Shown here: piece by piece, positions 8,673 through 15,953 of the stretch | Position numbering within the stretch: position 1 is the stretch's first letter | Layout: each line of letters opens with the position of its first letter | Source: DASSTJ01 sp035707965 | Lineage (GTDB): Bacteria > Actinomycetota > Actinomycetes > Actinomycetales > Angustibacteraceae | Reading direction: 5' to 3' | NCBI GenBank assembly: GCA_035707965.1 | Contig: DASSTJ010000188.1 | Span: 1 to 36,458, forward strand | Length of the DNA stretch: 36,458 bases | Notes under the pieces: model-generated | Told to the model about the DNA's origin: nothing | Databases searched by the model: none | What the model saw: the letters and a program-made list of their open reading frames with translations, nothing else | Position numbers and translations under genes: made by a program

Positions 8673-9434
8673 TCAGCCCAGGCGTCGACGCGCCGCGGCC
8701 AGCTTGGCCGCCGTCTTGGGGCCGTACTCGCCGTCGACGAGGAGTCGCGAGGCACGCTGGAACGCGCGGACGACGGCCGCGGTCAGCGGTCCGAACTCAC
8801 CGTCGACCTCGAGCGCGGACCGCTGCACGACGTTGAGGCACCGCTGCAGCTGCCGGACGGTGACGCCGGCGCTGCCGCTGCGCAGGATCGGCGAGCCAGG
8901 CGGCGCCGTGTCCGTGGGCACCCCCGCGCGCCGACGGGTCACCGTGCGCAGCACTGCGCGCACCGAGCCGCTCGGCCGGCTCGCGTAGGCGGGACGGCCG
9001 TAGCCCACGATCGTGGACGCGAAGCGGACGCGCCGCCGGCAGCCGTCGGACGTGTTGCCCTCGATGGTGTAGATGGCACCGTTGCGGACGCCGGTGACGA
9101 GGCCGATGTGGTCGATGGCGCCCACGCGGTTGGAGCCGTCCCAGTCGAAGAAGACGATGTCGCCGCGCCGGATGCCGGCGATGTCGACGTGCCACTGCCC
9201 TTCCTTCGAGAACCGCTGCGCGTGCCACACGGTGTACGCGTAGTCCCGGCCGAAGCAGACGGCGGCGGCGTTCCCCGACTCGTTGGCCCAGAAGGTGACG
9301 CTCTGGTCGCACCAGGCCGCGGTCGCGAACATGGCGCCGTTGCGCGCTGAGTACCACCTCGTGATCCGGTTGGGTCGCCCCGTCGTGCCGAGCGAGCGCT
9401 CCGCCGTCCGGATCATGTCCTCCACTCCCGTCAT
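8673..9434 (-). CDS. CHAP-domain peptidoglycan hydrolase with peptidoglycan-binding domain
   Basis: A 253-residue protein. Residues 1-150 form a CHAP amidase/endopeptidase domain with nucleophile C42 (AAWCDQSVTFWA), H109 (AIDHIGLVTG) and the E125/N127 pair (IEGNT). Residues about 180-250 form a PG_binding_1 domain (VRQLQRCLNVVQ, VDGEFGPLTAAVVRAFQ, VDGEYGPKTAAKL). No signal peptide is visible, so export, if any, needs another route. The start ATG shares one base with the stop of the upstream membrane-protein gene (TGATG), pointing to translational coupling. This is the architecture of phage or streptomycete endolysin-like proteins, but no other phage gene is present here. Cell-wall turnover or a secreted lytic function are both possible. 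Confidence 0.75.
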   Translation of the reverse strand: MTGVEDMIRTAERSLGTTGRPNRITRWYSARNGAMFATAAWCDQSVTFWANESGNAAAVCFGRDYAYTVWHAQRFSKEGQWHVDIAGIRRGDIVFFDWDGSNRVGAIDHIGLVTGVRNGAIYTIEGNTSDGCRRRVRFASTIVGYGRPAYASRPSGSVRAVLRTVTRRRAGVPTDTAPPGSPILRSGSAGVTVRQLQRCLNVVQRSALEVDGEFGPLTAAVVRAFQRASRLLVDGEYGPKTAAKLAAARRRLG

Positions 9435-10780
9435 CAGCGCTCCTTCGAAGCGGCGGGCGCCCCGTAGACACCCTGGGCGTCAGGGGGCCCGAACTCCGCC
9501 TCCAGGAGCCGCGCCTCCTCCGCCTCGTCGACGTCCTGGCGGTCGTTGCCGGTCTCGCGCAGCAAGGCGAGCTGGTCCTGCTGCGTCGCATCCTCCGGCT
9601 CGGCGACCGGCCGGTCGCCCGTCGGTGTGGCGCCAGCCGTAGCGCTGAGCGCCGACGCGGGCGGCACGACCGGCGCCACCGGCACGACCGGCACGACCGG
9701 CGCCACCGGCATGACCGGCGCCAGCAGCCGGGCGGCGCCGGGCGGTGCCGGTTCGGTCGCCTCCCCGCCTGGCAGCCCCTCGAGCAGGCTCTGTGCCCGC
9801 TGGTCCAGGAGCCTCGACAGCGCCTGCTGCGCGAAGCCGAAGACCAGTGCGTACGCGAGGATCTGGCCTTGGGAGTCGAGGATCGACAGGCCCGGGACGA
9901 AGTCCCCCTGGATCGCCACCAGGGCGAGGATGGCCGTCAGTGCGCCGAGCGGCACCTTGAGGAAGGCGAGCGCCACCGGCACGTCGTAGGGCGTCGAGGT
10001 GCCCTTGAGGTTGCGGATGGACAAGGTGGCCGCCAGGGCGCCACCCAGAGCGCCCAGAGCGGCGACGACCAGGATGTCCGAGCCCGCCGGGCCGACGTCC
10101 GCTCCCGAGCCCGTGGGGCAGTTCTTGCCGGCCACCGTGGTGGCGAGCGGCTCCACGTCGGTCGGGACCTCCCGGTCGAAGCACAGGGGCATCAGCGACG
10201 GGTTGCGAGAGACGAAGTAGATCGTCCCTGCGGTGATGATCGCGGTGAACACGGCCGCGAACAGCAGGATGTTGCGGAAGCTGCGCAGCTGCGCGTGCTC
10301 CAGGTCCAGCTTCTCGTAGCTGTCGCCCACGAGCCGACGCATGAGGGCGCGCCGACCCTCCACGGTCTCCCCCTGCAGCTCCTCCACCGTGAGCCGTCGA
10401 GGGTCGTCGCGGTGCAGGACGGCGTTCGCCCGGGCGACGACCATGGGGATCTCGGCTCGCAGCTCGTCGGCGTCCATCAGGTCGATCAGCTGCGCCCGCG
10501 CCGTGTGCATGTTGCGGTACGCCGCCTCGACCAGCGTGCCGCGCCACCAGTTCGCCAACCGACCGGGCACCGGGTCCTCGCGGAAGGCGGCGGCACGGGC
10601 CTTCTGCACGCACCGGTCGACGCCGTCGGCCACGACCTGCTGCGCCGGGGTCAGACCACCCCTGGCCCGGGCCGCCCTGACCCTGAGCTCCAGCTTGTCC
10701 GCGTCGACAGCGACGTGCTGCACCCAGATCCGTCGTCGGGCAACCCGTCGTGGCTCGACCGGTCCCACGTGAGTCACCAT
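9434..10780 (-). CDS. Four-helix membrane protein of unknown function
   Basis: A 448-residue protein that I do not recognise. Residues 1-165 are charged and probably cytoplasmic. Four hydrophobic segments follow at about 170-190, 235-255, 268-290 and 306-320. Two cysteines (C200, C221) in the loop after the first helix could form a disulfide. A Pro/Val-rich tract at about 354-373 is encoded by a 9-bp tandem repeat, and the tail is acidic and Gln-rich. The ATG at 10780 is chosen because a GGTGGTGG ribosome-site-like run precedes it; the frame stays open upstream to 10885 but that extension is Arg/Cys-rich and unlikely. It is coupled by a 1-nt overlap to the CHAP protein gene, suggesting a joint role at the envelope. 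Confidence 0.6.
   Translation of the reverse strand: MVTHVGPVEPRRVARRRIWVQHVAVDADKLELRVRAARARGGLTPAQQVVADGVDRCVQKARAAAFREDPVPGRLANWWRGTLVEAAYRNMHTARAQLIDLMDADELRAEIPMVVARANAVLHRDDPRRLTVEELQGETVEGRRALMRRLVGDSYEKLDLEHAQLRSFRNILLFAAVFTAIITAGTIYFVSRNPSLMPLCFDREVPTDVEPLATTVAGKNCPTGSGADVGPAGSDILVVAALGALGGALAATLSIRNLKGTSTPYDVPVALAFLKVPLGALTAILALVAIQGDFVPGLSILDSQGQILAYALVFGFAQQALSRLLDQRAQSLLEGLPGGEATEPAPPGAARLLAPVMPVAPVVPVVPVAPVVPPASALSATAGATPTGDRPVAEPEDATQQDQLALLRETGNDRQDVDEAEEARLLEAEFGPPDAQGVYGAPAASKER
9662..9724. repeat. 9-bp tandem repeat (seven units) inside the membrane-protein gene
   Basis: Seven consecutive 9-bp units of the form CGGCRCSAC or close variants run from 9662 to 9724. On the coding (minus) strand they give the Pro/Val/Ala repeat around residues 354-373 of the membrane protein. 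In-frame gain or loss of units would change linker length without breaking the gene. Confidence 0.85.
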
Positions 10781-10950
10781 GTCCACCACCCGAGCGCAGC
10801 AGGACGAGAGCGCCACCCGCCGGAAGCCCCGGCGCCGCTGAGGATGAGGTGTCAGCGCCCTGCCTTGATACCGACAGCCCGGCACGTATCACCACAACTC
10901 GACCCGGAGCGGGCCGGAGCCGGCCTACCGTCCAGCCAAGGAGGTCCACC

Positions 10951-10971
10951 ATGACCGGAGGTACGCCATGA
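10951..10971 (+). CDS. Candidate 6-codon leader ORF before the methyltransferase
   Basis: AAGGAGGT (10938-10945), a near-perfect Shine-Dalgarno, precedes an ATG at 10951 encoding MTGGTP. The stop TGA (10969-10971) overlaps the methyltransferase ATG (10968-10970) as ATGA. The methyltransferase has its own GGAGGT inside this mini-ORF. The layout suggests coupled translation; a real peptide function is not implied. Confidence 0.35.
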   Translation: MTGGTP

Positions 10972-11774
10972 CCGTTCACGACCTGGTCACCCGCCACTAC
11001 GGCGCATCTGACGGAGCGAGAGACCTCACCGATCGGATCGTGACGGCGCTGACCCGCCACGGCGTCGACGTCCAGCACCTGCGGGTGCGCGAACTGGCGC
11101 CGCTCGACGAGCTGCATGCCGGCGGTCCGCCCGCGACGCAGTACCTGCTCGAGCAGCTTCGGCTGCGCGACGGTGAGCACCTGCTCGACGTGGGCAGCGG
11201 TATCGGGGGCCCGAGCCGCTGGGCCGCCGAAGCACTCCCGGTGACCGTGACCGGCATCGACCTGACGCCCGAGTTCGTCCGGACGGCGGAAGAGCTGACC
11301 GAACGCACCGGTCTGGCCGACCGGGTCAACTTCGTACGCGCGCCAGGCGGCGCGATGCCTTTCGACGACGACACCTTCGACGCCGCGATGATGATCCACG
11401 TCGGCATGAACGTCGACGACAAGGGCACGCTCTTCTCCGAGGTGCACCGCGTGCTCAAGCACGGTGCGGCCTTCGCCGTCTTCGACCAGATGCGGGCCGG
11501 ACCAGGTGACCTGCCGTACCCGTTGCCCTGGGCCGTCGACGCCAGGTCGTCCTTCGTCGAGTCGCCGGAGCGTTACGCCGAACGCCTCGGAGCAGCCGGC
11601 TTCACGGTGGAGGCCATCGAGGACCGGACCTCCCAGCTCGGGCCGGTGCCCGGGCCGGGTGCCCTCGGCCCGCAGGTCGTCTTCGGGCCGGAGTTCACGC
11701 GTCGGCTCGAGAACAACGTCCGGGCCACGGACGACGGGCTGCTGGCAGCCGTGCTCGTGCTGGCCAGGGCCTGA
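10968..11774 (+). CDS. Class I SAM-dependent methyltransferase
   Basis: A 268-residue UbiE/Methyltransf_11-type enzyme. SAM-binding motif I is LLDVGSGIGG (72-81), followed by the acidic end of strand 2 (VTGIDLTPEF) and a motif II/III region (MPFDDDTFDAAMMIHVGMNVDD, EVHRVLKHGAAFAVFDQ). The N-terminal helical cap and overall layout resemble small-molecule C-, N- or O-methyltransferases. The substrate cannot be deduced. The ATG at 10968 has GGAGGT 5 nt upstream (10957-10962), and a 6-codon leader ORF overlaps the start. It converges on the ABC exporter genes with an 8-bp gap; no functional link to them is visible. Confidence 0.8.
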   Translation: MTVHDLVTRHYGASDGARDLTDRIVTALTRHGVDVQHLRVRELAPLDELHAGGPPATQYLLEQLRLRDGEHLLDVGSGIGGPSRWAAEALPVTVTGIDLTPEFVRTAEELTERTGLADRVNFVRAPGGAMPFDDDTFDAAMMIHVGMNVDDKGTLFSEVHRVLKHGAAFAVFDQMRAGPGDLPYPLPWAVDARSSFVESPERYAERLGAAGFTVEAIEDRTSQLGPVPGPGALGPQVVFGPEFTRRLENNVRATDDGLLAAVLVLARA

Positions 11775-11782
11775 CCGGCGCG

Positions 11783-13363
11783 TCAGCCTCGCGGGACGTC
11801 GCGACGACGGAACCCGGCGAGCGCGGCCACCAGCAGCACGAGCGAGAGCCCGCTCAGCCAAGCCAGCGCGGTGCCGTCCGTGGCGGCCTGGGGAGGGCTG
11901 CCCACCCAGTGGAAGGGTGAGAGGTCCTGCAGACGCTCACTGATGCCCAGCGCGTCGCCGAGGTAGGCGACCAGCGCCGCGGCAGCGAAGACCAACCAGG
12001 TCACGGGCTGGAGCCGCGGGGCGACACCGAAGGTGACGATCGACAGTGCACCCAGCACTGCCACGGCAGGGACGTACGCCGACAACGCCACCGTGACCGT
12101 CCCGGCGACCAGCTGCCCGGTGGACCACCCGGCCGAGAGGGCGAGGGCCAGGCCGCCCACTGTCATGACGCCGACCGCGCCGAACGCCACGACCGCCACG
12201 TGGACGCCGAGCCACCCCCAGCGCGTGCGGGCCCCGGCGAGGGCCAGCTCCAGGCGCCCGGACGCCTCCTCGTGACGCACCACCCCGGCACCTTGAACCA
12301 CGTACCCACCGGCGATGAGCGCGATGAAGAGCGCGGACATGGTGAGCACGGCGTCCAGTCCCGGTTCGTCGCCGGCTCCCATGGCCGCGGCGAGCGAGGG
12401 GTTGCCCGCGATCGCGTCGACCACCGCGTCCGCCAGCGACCCGAGCATGCCGGCGACGACGACGGCCGCCACCGACCAGCCGAGCAGTGCGCCGCGATGC
12501 AGGTGCAGCGCCGTGCCGAACGGCGTCCTGAGCCACGACGAGGCGGCGGCCGACGACCCGCCGCGGCGGATCATCGCAGTGCCGAGGTCGCGACGTCCGG
12601 CCGCCACGACCGCCACCGTGCCGAGTGCCAGCCCCGCCATGCAGGGGATGACGAGCGGCCACCACCGCGCGTCGCCGAACGCTCGCGTCTCCTCCTGCCA
12701 CCCCAACGGCGACAGCCAGGTGAGCGCCCCCAGCCGGACGTCCCCGACACCGCGCAGGACGTAGGCCGCGACGAGCGCGCTCAGCCCGCTGGCGTAGACG
12801 CCCCGCGCATGTTCGACCAGCTGGGCGGCCACGGCCGACACACCCGCGAACGTGAGGCCCAGGGCGCTCATCGAGACGGCGTAGAGCAGCGCGGCCGGCG
12901 CGGGGACGCCGATCACGACGAGGCCGAGCAGCAGTGCAGCAGCCGTCAGCAGCAACGCCCCTGCGGTCAGGATGAGCGCGGAGAGGGGCGGCACGCTGCG
13001 GCCGATCCGTCCGGCCAGCAGCGCCTCCATCCGACCCCGCTCCTCGTCCTTGCGGGTCGCGGCCGCCACCAGGCTGATGGCCATCAACGGGATCGCGAAC
13101 GACGCGACGAAGCCGAACTCGTTGGCGACGATGCCGCCCAGCGTGCCGATGCCGGCCACCTTGCCGTTGATGGCCATCAGCGCGTCACCGGCCCCGATCG
13201 CGTCTGCGTAGCTCTGCCTCTTGGCTGGCGTGTCATAGAGGCCACTGATCGAGGTGGTCGTGAGGAGCATCATGGCGCCGAGCCCCAGGACCCACGCGAG
13301 CAGCGGCTTCCACCCGGTGCGCAGCCGGATGCTCAGCATCGCGCCGAGCGCGTTGACCGTCAT
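11783..13363 (-). CDS. ABC-2 type exporter permease (drug/polyketide exporter type)
   Basis: A 526-residue integral membrane protein with roughly twelve hydrophobic segments and few charged stretches. The start (MTVNALGAMLSIRLRTGWKPLLAWVLGLG) and the EFGFVASFAIPLMAISLVAAATRKDEERGRMEALLAG region are typical of actinobacterial polyketide/multidrug exporter permeases. Its ATG overlaps the stop of the ATPase gene by 4 nt (ATGA, 13360-13363), so the two are translated together. It forms the membrane half of the exporter controlled by the adjacent TetR protein. The exported compound is unknown. Confidence 0.85.
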   Translation of the reverse strand: MTVNALGAMLSIRLRTGWKPLLAWVLGLGAMMLLTTTSISGLYDTPAKRQSYADAIGAGDALMAINGKVAGIGTLGGIVANEFGFVASFAIPLMAISLVAAATRKDEERGRMEALLAGRIGRSVPPLSALILTAGALLLTAAALLLGLVVIGVPAPAALLYAVSMSALGLTFAGVSAVAAQLVEHARGVYASGLSALVAAYVLRGVGDVRLGALTWLSPLGWQEETRAFGDARWWPLVIPCMAGLALGTVAVVAAGRRDLGTAMIRRGGSSAAASSWLRTPFGTALHLHRGALLGWSVAAVVVAGMLGSLADAVVDAIAGNPSLAAAMGAGDEPGLDAVLTMSALFIALIAGGYVVQGAGVVRHEEASGRLELALAGARTRWGWLGVHVAVVAFGAVGVMTVGGLALALSAGWSTGQLVAGTVTVALSAYVPAVAVLGALSIVTFGVAPRLQPVTWLVFAAAALVAYLGDALGISERLQDLSPFHWVGSPPQAATDGTALAWLSGLSLVLLVAALAGFRRRDVPRG

Positions 13364-14319
13364 CGCCGCAGCTGCGGGTCGGCGTACGCGTCGAGGAACA
13401 GCTCGTCCAGGCTGGGCGGCTGCATCGTCAACGTGTGGACTCCGGCCGCGTGCAGGCGGCCGACCACCTCGTCGACCGCGTCCGGGGAGATCGTGAGTCG
13501 CACGGCCGGGTGGCCGTCCTGCTGCTCGTGCTCGACGTCCGCGACGCCGGCCAGGCCGTCGAGCCGCGGCGGTGTCAACGTCACCGCGCGGACCGACGTC
13601 CGGGTGTGCCGGCGCAGCTCGGCGAGCGTGCCCGACGTGACCGTGCGTCCGTGCCGGATGATGCTGACCCGGTCCGCCAGGGCCTCGACCTCGCCCAGGA
13701 TGTGGCTCGAGAGCAGCACCGTGACGCCCTCGGCCCGCCGCTCGCGGATCGTCAGCTGGAACGCCTTCTCCATCAACGGGTCCAAGCCCGAGGTGGGCTC
13801 GTCGAGGATCAAGAGGTCGACGTCGGCGGCGAGCGCCGCGATGAGGGCGACCTTCTGCCGGTTGCCTTTCGAGTAGTCACGGGCGCGCTTGGTGGGGTCG
13901 AGGTCGAAGCGTTCGACGAGCTGGGACCGGCGGTCGGCGCGAAGGCCACCATGCGACTCGGCGAGGACGTCGAGGCACTGACCGCCGGTGAGGCCCGGCC
14001 AGAGCGTCACGTCTCCCGGGACGTACGCGAGCCGGCGGTGCAGCCGCGGCCCCTCATGCCACGGGTCGGCACCGAACAGCCGGACGTCGCCACCCGTCGA
14101 GCGCATGAGGCCGAGCAGGATGCGGATCGTCGTGGACTTGCCGGCGCCGTTCGGTCCCAGGAAGCCGTGGACCTCACCCTGGGACACGTCCAGGTCGAGA
14201 CCGTCGAGCGCGGTGAACCTGCCGAAGCGCTTCGTGAGGCCGGCGATCCGGATCACGTCGTCCTCAGCGGTCGCCGCACGGGCGGCCGTGTCCCGCGCCG
14301 TGGTCGTGCTGGTGCGCAT
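13360..14319 (-). CDS. ABC-2 type exporter ATP-binding protein
   Basis: A 319-residue nucleotide-binding subunit. Walker A is GPNGAGKS (55-62), the signature-like YSKGNRQKV follows, Walker B is LLILDEP with the D-loop SGLD, and the switch His is in LLSSHILGE. A C-terminal extension of about 90 residues is of the daunorubicin-resistance (DrrA) type. It lies 18 bp downstream of the TetR gene, with a GAGGAG ribosome site, and overlaps the permease by 4 nt. The gene order regulator-ATPase-permease fits an inducible efflux operon. Confidence 0.9.
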   Translation of the reverse strand: MRTSTTTARDTAARAATAEDDVIRIAGLTKRFGRFTALDGLDLDVSQGEVHGFLGPNGAGKSTTIRILLGLMRSTGGDVRLFGADPWHEGPRLHRRLAYVPGDVTLWPGLTGGQCLDVLAESHGGLRADRRSQLVERFDLDPTKRARDYSKGNRQKVALIAALAADVDLLILDEPTSGLDPLMEKAFQLTIRERRAEGVTVLLSSHILGEVEALADRVSIIRHGRTVTSGTLAELRRHTRTSVRAVTLTPPRLDGLAGVADVEHEQQDGHPAVRLTISPDAVDEVVGRLHAAGVHTLTMQPPSLDELFLDAYADPQLRR

Positions 14320-14337
14320 GGCGTCTCCTCGTGCTGG

Positions 14338-14991
14338 TCAGGGTTGGTCTCGGGGCTGCGGCTCGGTCGGTTCCTCGGGCGAGGTCGTGAAGATGCCGTC
14401 GCGGGTGATCTGGGCGACCTCGGCGGCCCAGCGCCTCAAGCCGTCGCGCGACATGGGATCGAAACCCAGGACCGCAGCGAGCGGCTCGCGCAGCAGCAGC
14501 AGCGCCATGTCGGCCGCGAGCATGAAGGCGGCCCGCACGGGCGGGTCGTCGCTCGGCGTGGCCAGCCCGGCGGCGGCCATCTCGTCGAACATCGCGAGCG
14601 AGTCGGAGAACCATCGCCGGAACATGTCGACTCCGGCCTGGTCCCCGGTCAGCAGCAGCCGACGCAGGTACGCCACGAGCGGCGAGTCAGGCGGGAAGGC
14701 AGCGGCGAACAAGCCGGCGATGGCGTCGGCGCTGCCGGTGGCGAAGAGCTCGGCGGCACCCTGCTCGCTCTCGGCGATGAGGACGTCGATCCGGTCGGCG
14801 GCGTACCGGTTCACGGCCTCGCGCAGGCCCGCCTTGCTGCCGAAGTGGTGGAGCACGAGCGCGGGGGACACGCCAGCCGCCGAGGCGATCGCGCGCACGC
14901 TCACGGCGTCTGGGCCCAGGTCGGCGAAGAGCTGCAGCGCGGCGTTGCGGATGGTCGCCCGCGCTGTCAGGTCATCGTCGGCTGATCGCAC
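14338..14991 (-). CDS. TetR-family regulator of the ABC exporter
   Basis: A 217-residue TetR protein. The N-terminal helix-turn-helix reads ATIRNAALQLFADLGPDAVSVRAIASAAGVSPALVLHHFGSK, here given in parts: helix 1 ATIRNAALQLFADLG, and the HTH with VRAIASAAGVSPALVLHHFG. The C-terminal ligand domain is all-helical. The GTG at 14991 coincides with the predicted transcription start of its own promoter, so the mRNA is likely leaderless. An imperfect palindrome lies between the promoter boxes. It heads the operon with the two exporter genes and is probably an autorepressor released by the exported drug. Confidence 0.85.
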   Translation of the reverse strand: MRSADDDLTARATIRNAALQLFADLGPDAVSVRAIASAAGVSPALVLHHFGSKAGLREAVNRYAADRIDVLIAESEQGAAELFATGSADAIAGLFAAAFPPDSPLVAYLRRLLLTGDQAGVDMFRRWFSDSLAMFDEMAAAGLATPSDDPPVRAAFMLAADMALLLLREPLAAVLGFDPMSRDGLRRWAAEVAQITRDGIFTTSPEEPTEPQPRDQP

Positions 14992-14998
14992 GTTCAGC

Positions 14999-15028
14999 AG
15001 GCTAAACGTCTGTTCAGCCCCGCGTCAA
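14999..15028 (-). promoter_or_regulatory. Promoter and TetR operator of the exporter operon
   Basis: On the minus strand a -35 TTGACG (15028-15023), an 18-nt spacer and a -10 TAGCCT (15004-14999) place the start of transcription at or next to the GTG of the TetR gene. Between the boxes lies the 16-bp imperfect palindrome CTAAACGTCTGTTCAG (15002-15017; CTGAAC against GTTTAG, one mismatch), the expected position for an autorepressor site. Confidence 0.6.
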
Positions 15029-15091
15029 CGCCCCATGACCGGTCAGCTGCGCCGACCGGGGGTGCCCGCGCACCGTGACCCCCGGACGCGA

Positions 15092-15124
15092 GACGGCCTC
15101 CGACCGGGTAGGTCGGAGGCCGTC
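15092..15124 (-). terminator. 14-bp stem hairpin downstream of tRNA-Tyr
   Basis: GACGGCCTCCGACC (15092-15105), loop GGGTA, and GGTCGGAGGCCGTC (15111-15124) pair perfectly over 14 bp. The hairpin begins about 7 bp past the tRNA 3' end on the minus strand. There is no T-run, as is common for actinobacterial terminators. Confidence 0.7.
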
Positions 15125-15131
15125 GTGCCGC

Positions 15132-15215
15132 TGGTGGCAGGTGAAGGATTCGAACCTTCGAAGCTTTCGCGACGGATTTACAGTCCGCTCCCATTGGCCG
15201 CTCGGGCAACCTGCC
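15132..15215 (-). tRNA. tRNA-Tyr (anticodon GTA)
   Basis: On the minus strand the acceptor GGCAGGT (5' G at 15215) pairs with ACCTGCC, followed by discriminator A and an encoded CCA (15134-15132). The anticodon loop reads CTGTAAA, giving GTA for tyrosine. The T arm GGTTCGAATCC is canonical, and the long variable arm is as expected for a class II bacterial tRNA-Tyr. Length is 84 nt including CCA. Confidence 0.95.
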
Positions 15216-15266
15216 GTGCTGCGCCTGCACCACCGTCCGGTTGGTCGCGGCTGGCCAGCGGATGGA

Positions 15267-15275
15267 AGGATAGCA
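15267..15275 (-). promoter_or_regulatory. Candidate extended -10 promoter of tRNA-Tyr
   Basis: On the minus strand TGC followed by TATCCT (-10 at 15272-15267) forms an extended -10. It would start transcription about 45 nt before the tRNA. No -35 at standard spacing is convincing. Confidence 0.4.
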
Positions 15276-15366
15276 AGAGCGCGCGACCGCTCGCCAAGCC
15301 AGGCGCGGCCGCCCGACTGACGTCCCGCGGGCGGCTGCCGGCCGCTGCACGAGCCCAGGAGGAACC

Positions 15367-15855
15367 GTGGCCGACTCGTCCTTCGACGTGGTGAGCAAGA
15401 TCGACCGTCAGGAGGTCGACAACGCGGTCAACCAGGCCGCGAAGGAGATCGCGCAGCGCTACGACTTCAAGGGAACCGACTCCTCGGTGACGCTCAGCGG
15501 CGACGCCATCATGATGAAGGCGTCGAGCGAGGAACGCGTCAAGGCCGTGCTCGACGTCCTGCAGGGCAAGCTCGTGCACCGAGGCGTCTCGCTCAAGGCT
15601 CTGGACGCCGGCGAGCCGAAGCCGTCCGGCAAGGAGTACCGCATCGAGGCGTCCCTCAAGGAGGGCATCAGTCAGGAGAACGCCAAGAAGGTCACCAAGC
15701 TCATCCGCGACTCCGGCCCGAAGTCGGTGAAGGCCAACATCCAGGGCGACGAGGTGCGCGTCGTCAGCAAGTCGCGGGACGACCTGCAGGCCGTGCAGCG
15801 CATGCTCAAGGAGGCCGACCTCGACTTCGCGGTGCAGTTCACCAACTACCGCTGA
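15367..15855 (+). CDS. YajQ-family (UPF0234) nucleotide-binding protein
   Basis: A 162-residue protein matching the YajQ family from end to end: MADSSFDVVSKIDRQEVDNAVNQ at the start, YDFKGTDSSV, IQGDEVRVVSKSRDDLQ, and the terminal DFAVQFTNYR. Family members have two ferredoxin-like domains and bind nucleotides; some bind cyclic di-GMP and influence transcription, but this is not shown for actinobacterial members. The GTG start at 15367 is supported by AGGAGG (15357-15362) four bases upstream. The gene stands alone between tRNA-Tyr on the other strand and the TetR gene. Confidence 0.9.
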   Translation: MADSSFDVVSKIDRQEVDNAVNQAAKEIAQRYDFKGTDSSVTLSGDAIMMKASSEERVKAVLDVLQGKLVHRGVSLKALDAGEPKPSGKEYRIEASLKEGISQENAKKVTKLIRDSGPKSVKANIQGDEVRVVSKSRDDLQAVQRMLKEADLDFAVQFTNYR

Positions 15856-15891
15856 CGGCCGCGAGGCTAGGTCGACCTTCTCGACTCAATC

Positions 15892-15946
15892 AACAGGGTG
15901 CCGCTTCGGCCAATAGGTTGTCGACTGATGCGTCGTCCGCTAGGTT
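15892..15946 (+). promoter_or_regulatory. Promoter and candidate operator of the island TetR gene
   Basis: A -35 TTGTCG (15918-15923), 17-nt spacer and -10 TAGGTT (15941-15946) precede a GTG at 15954 by 7 nt. Two related 11-mers, AACAGGGTGCC (15892-15902) and AATAGGTTGTC (15912-15922), lie 20 bp apart; the second overlaps the -35. The first shares CAACAGGGTG with the reverse strand of the SDR/ThDP intergenic region. Confidence 0.5.
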
Positions 15947-15953
15947 CGACGAC

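Noticed and set aside
8673..10780. A prophage lysis cassette
   Set aside because: The CHAP domain is endolysin-like, but there are no capsid, tail, terminase, integrase or attachment sequences nearby, and the membrane protein is too large for a holin.
9480..11861. A 793-codon open frame on the minus strand spanning the membrane protein and methyltransferase genes
   Set aside because: It is out of frame with the membrane protein and antisense to the methyltransferase, and its composition is low-complexity Arg/Gly/Ala.
12200..15394. Long plus-strand frames over the ABC exporter and TetR genes
   Set aside because: They are antisense to clear ATPase, permease and TetR genes, rich in Arg/His/Gln, and one runs through tRNA-Tyr.
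15132..15950. A genomic island integrated at tRNA-Tyr
   Set aside because: The catabolic island begins near a tRNA gene, a common integration site, but no integrase and no repeat of the tRNA 3' end was seen at the right side within this window.
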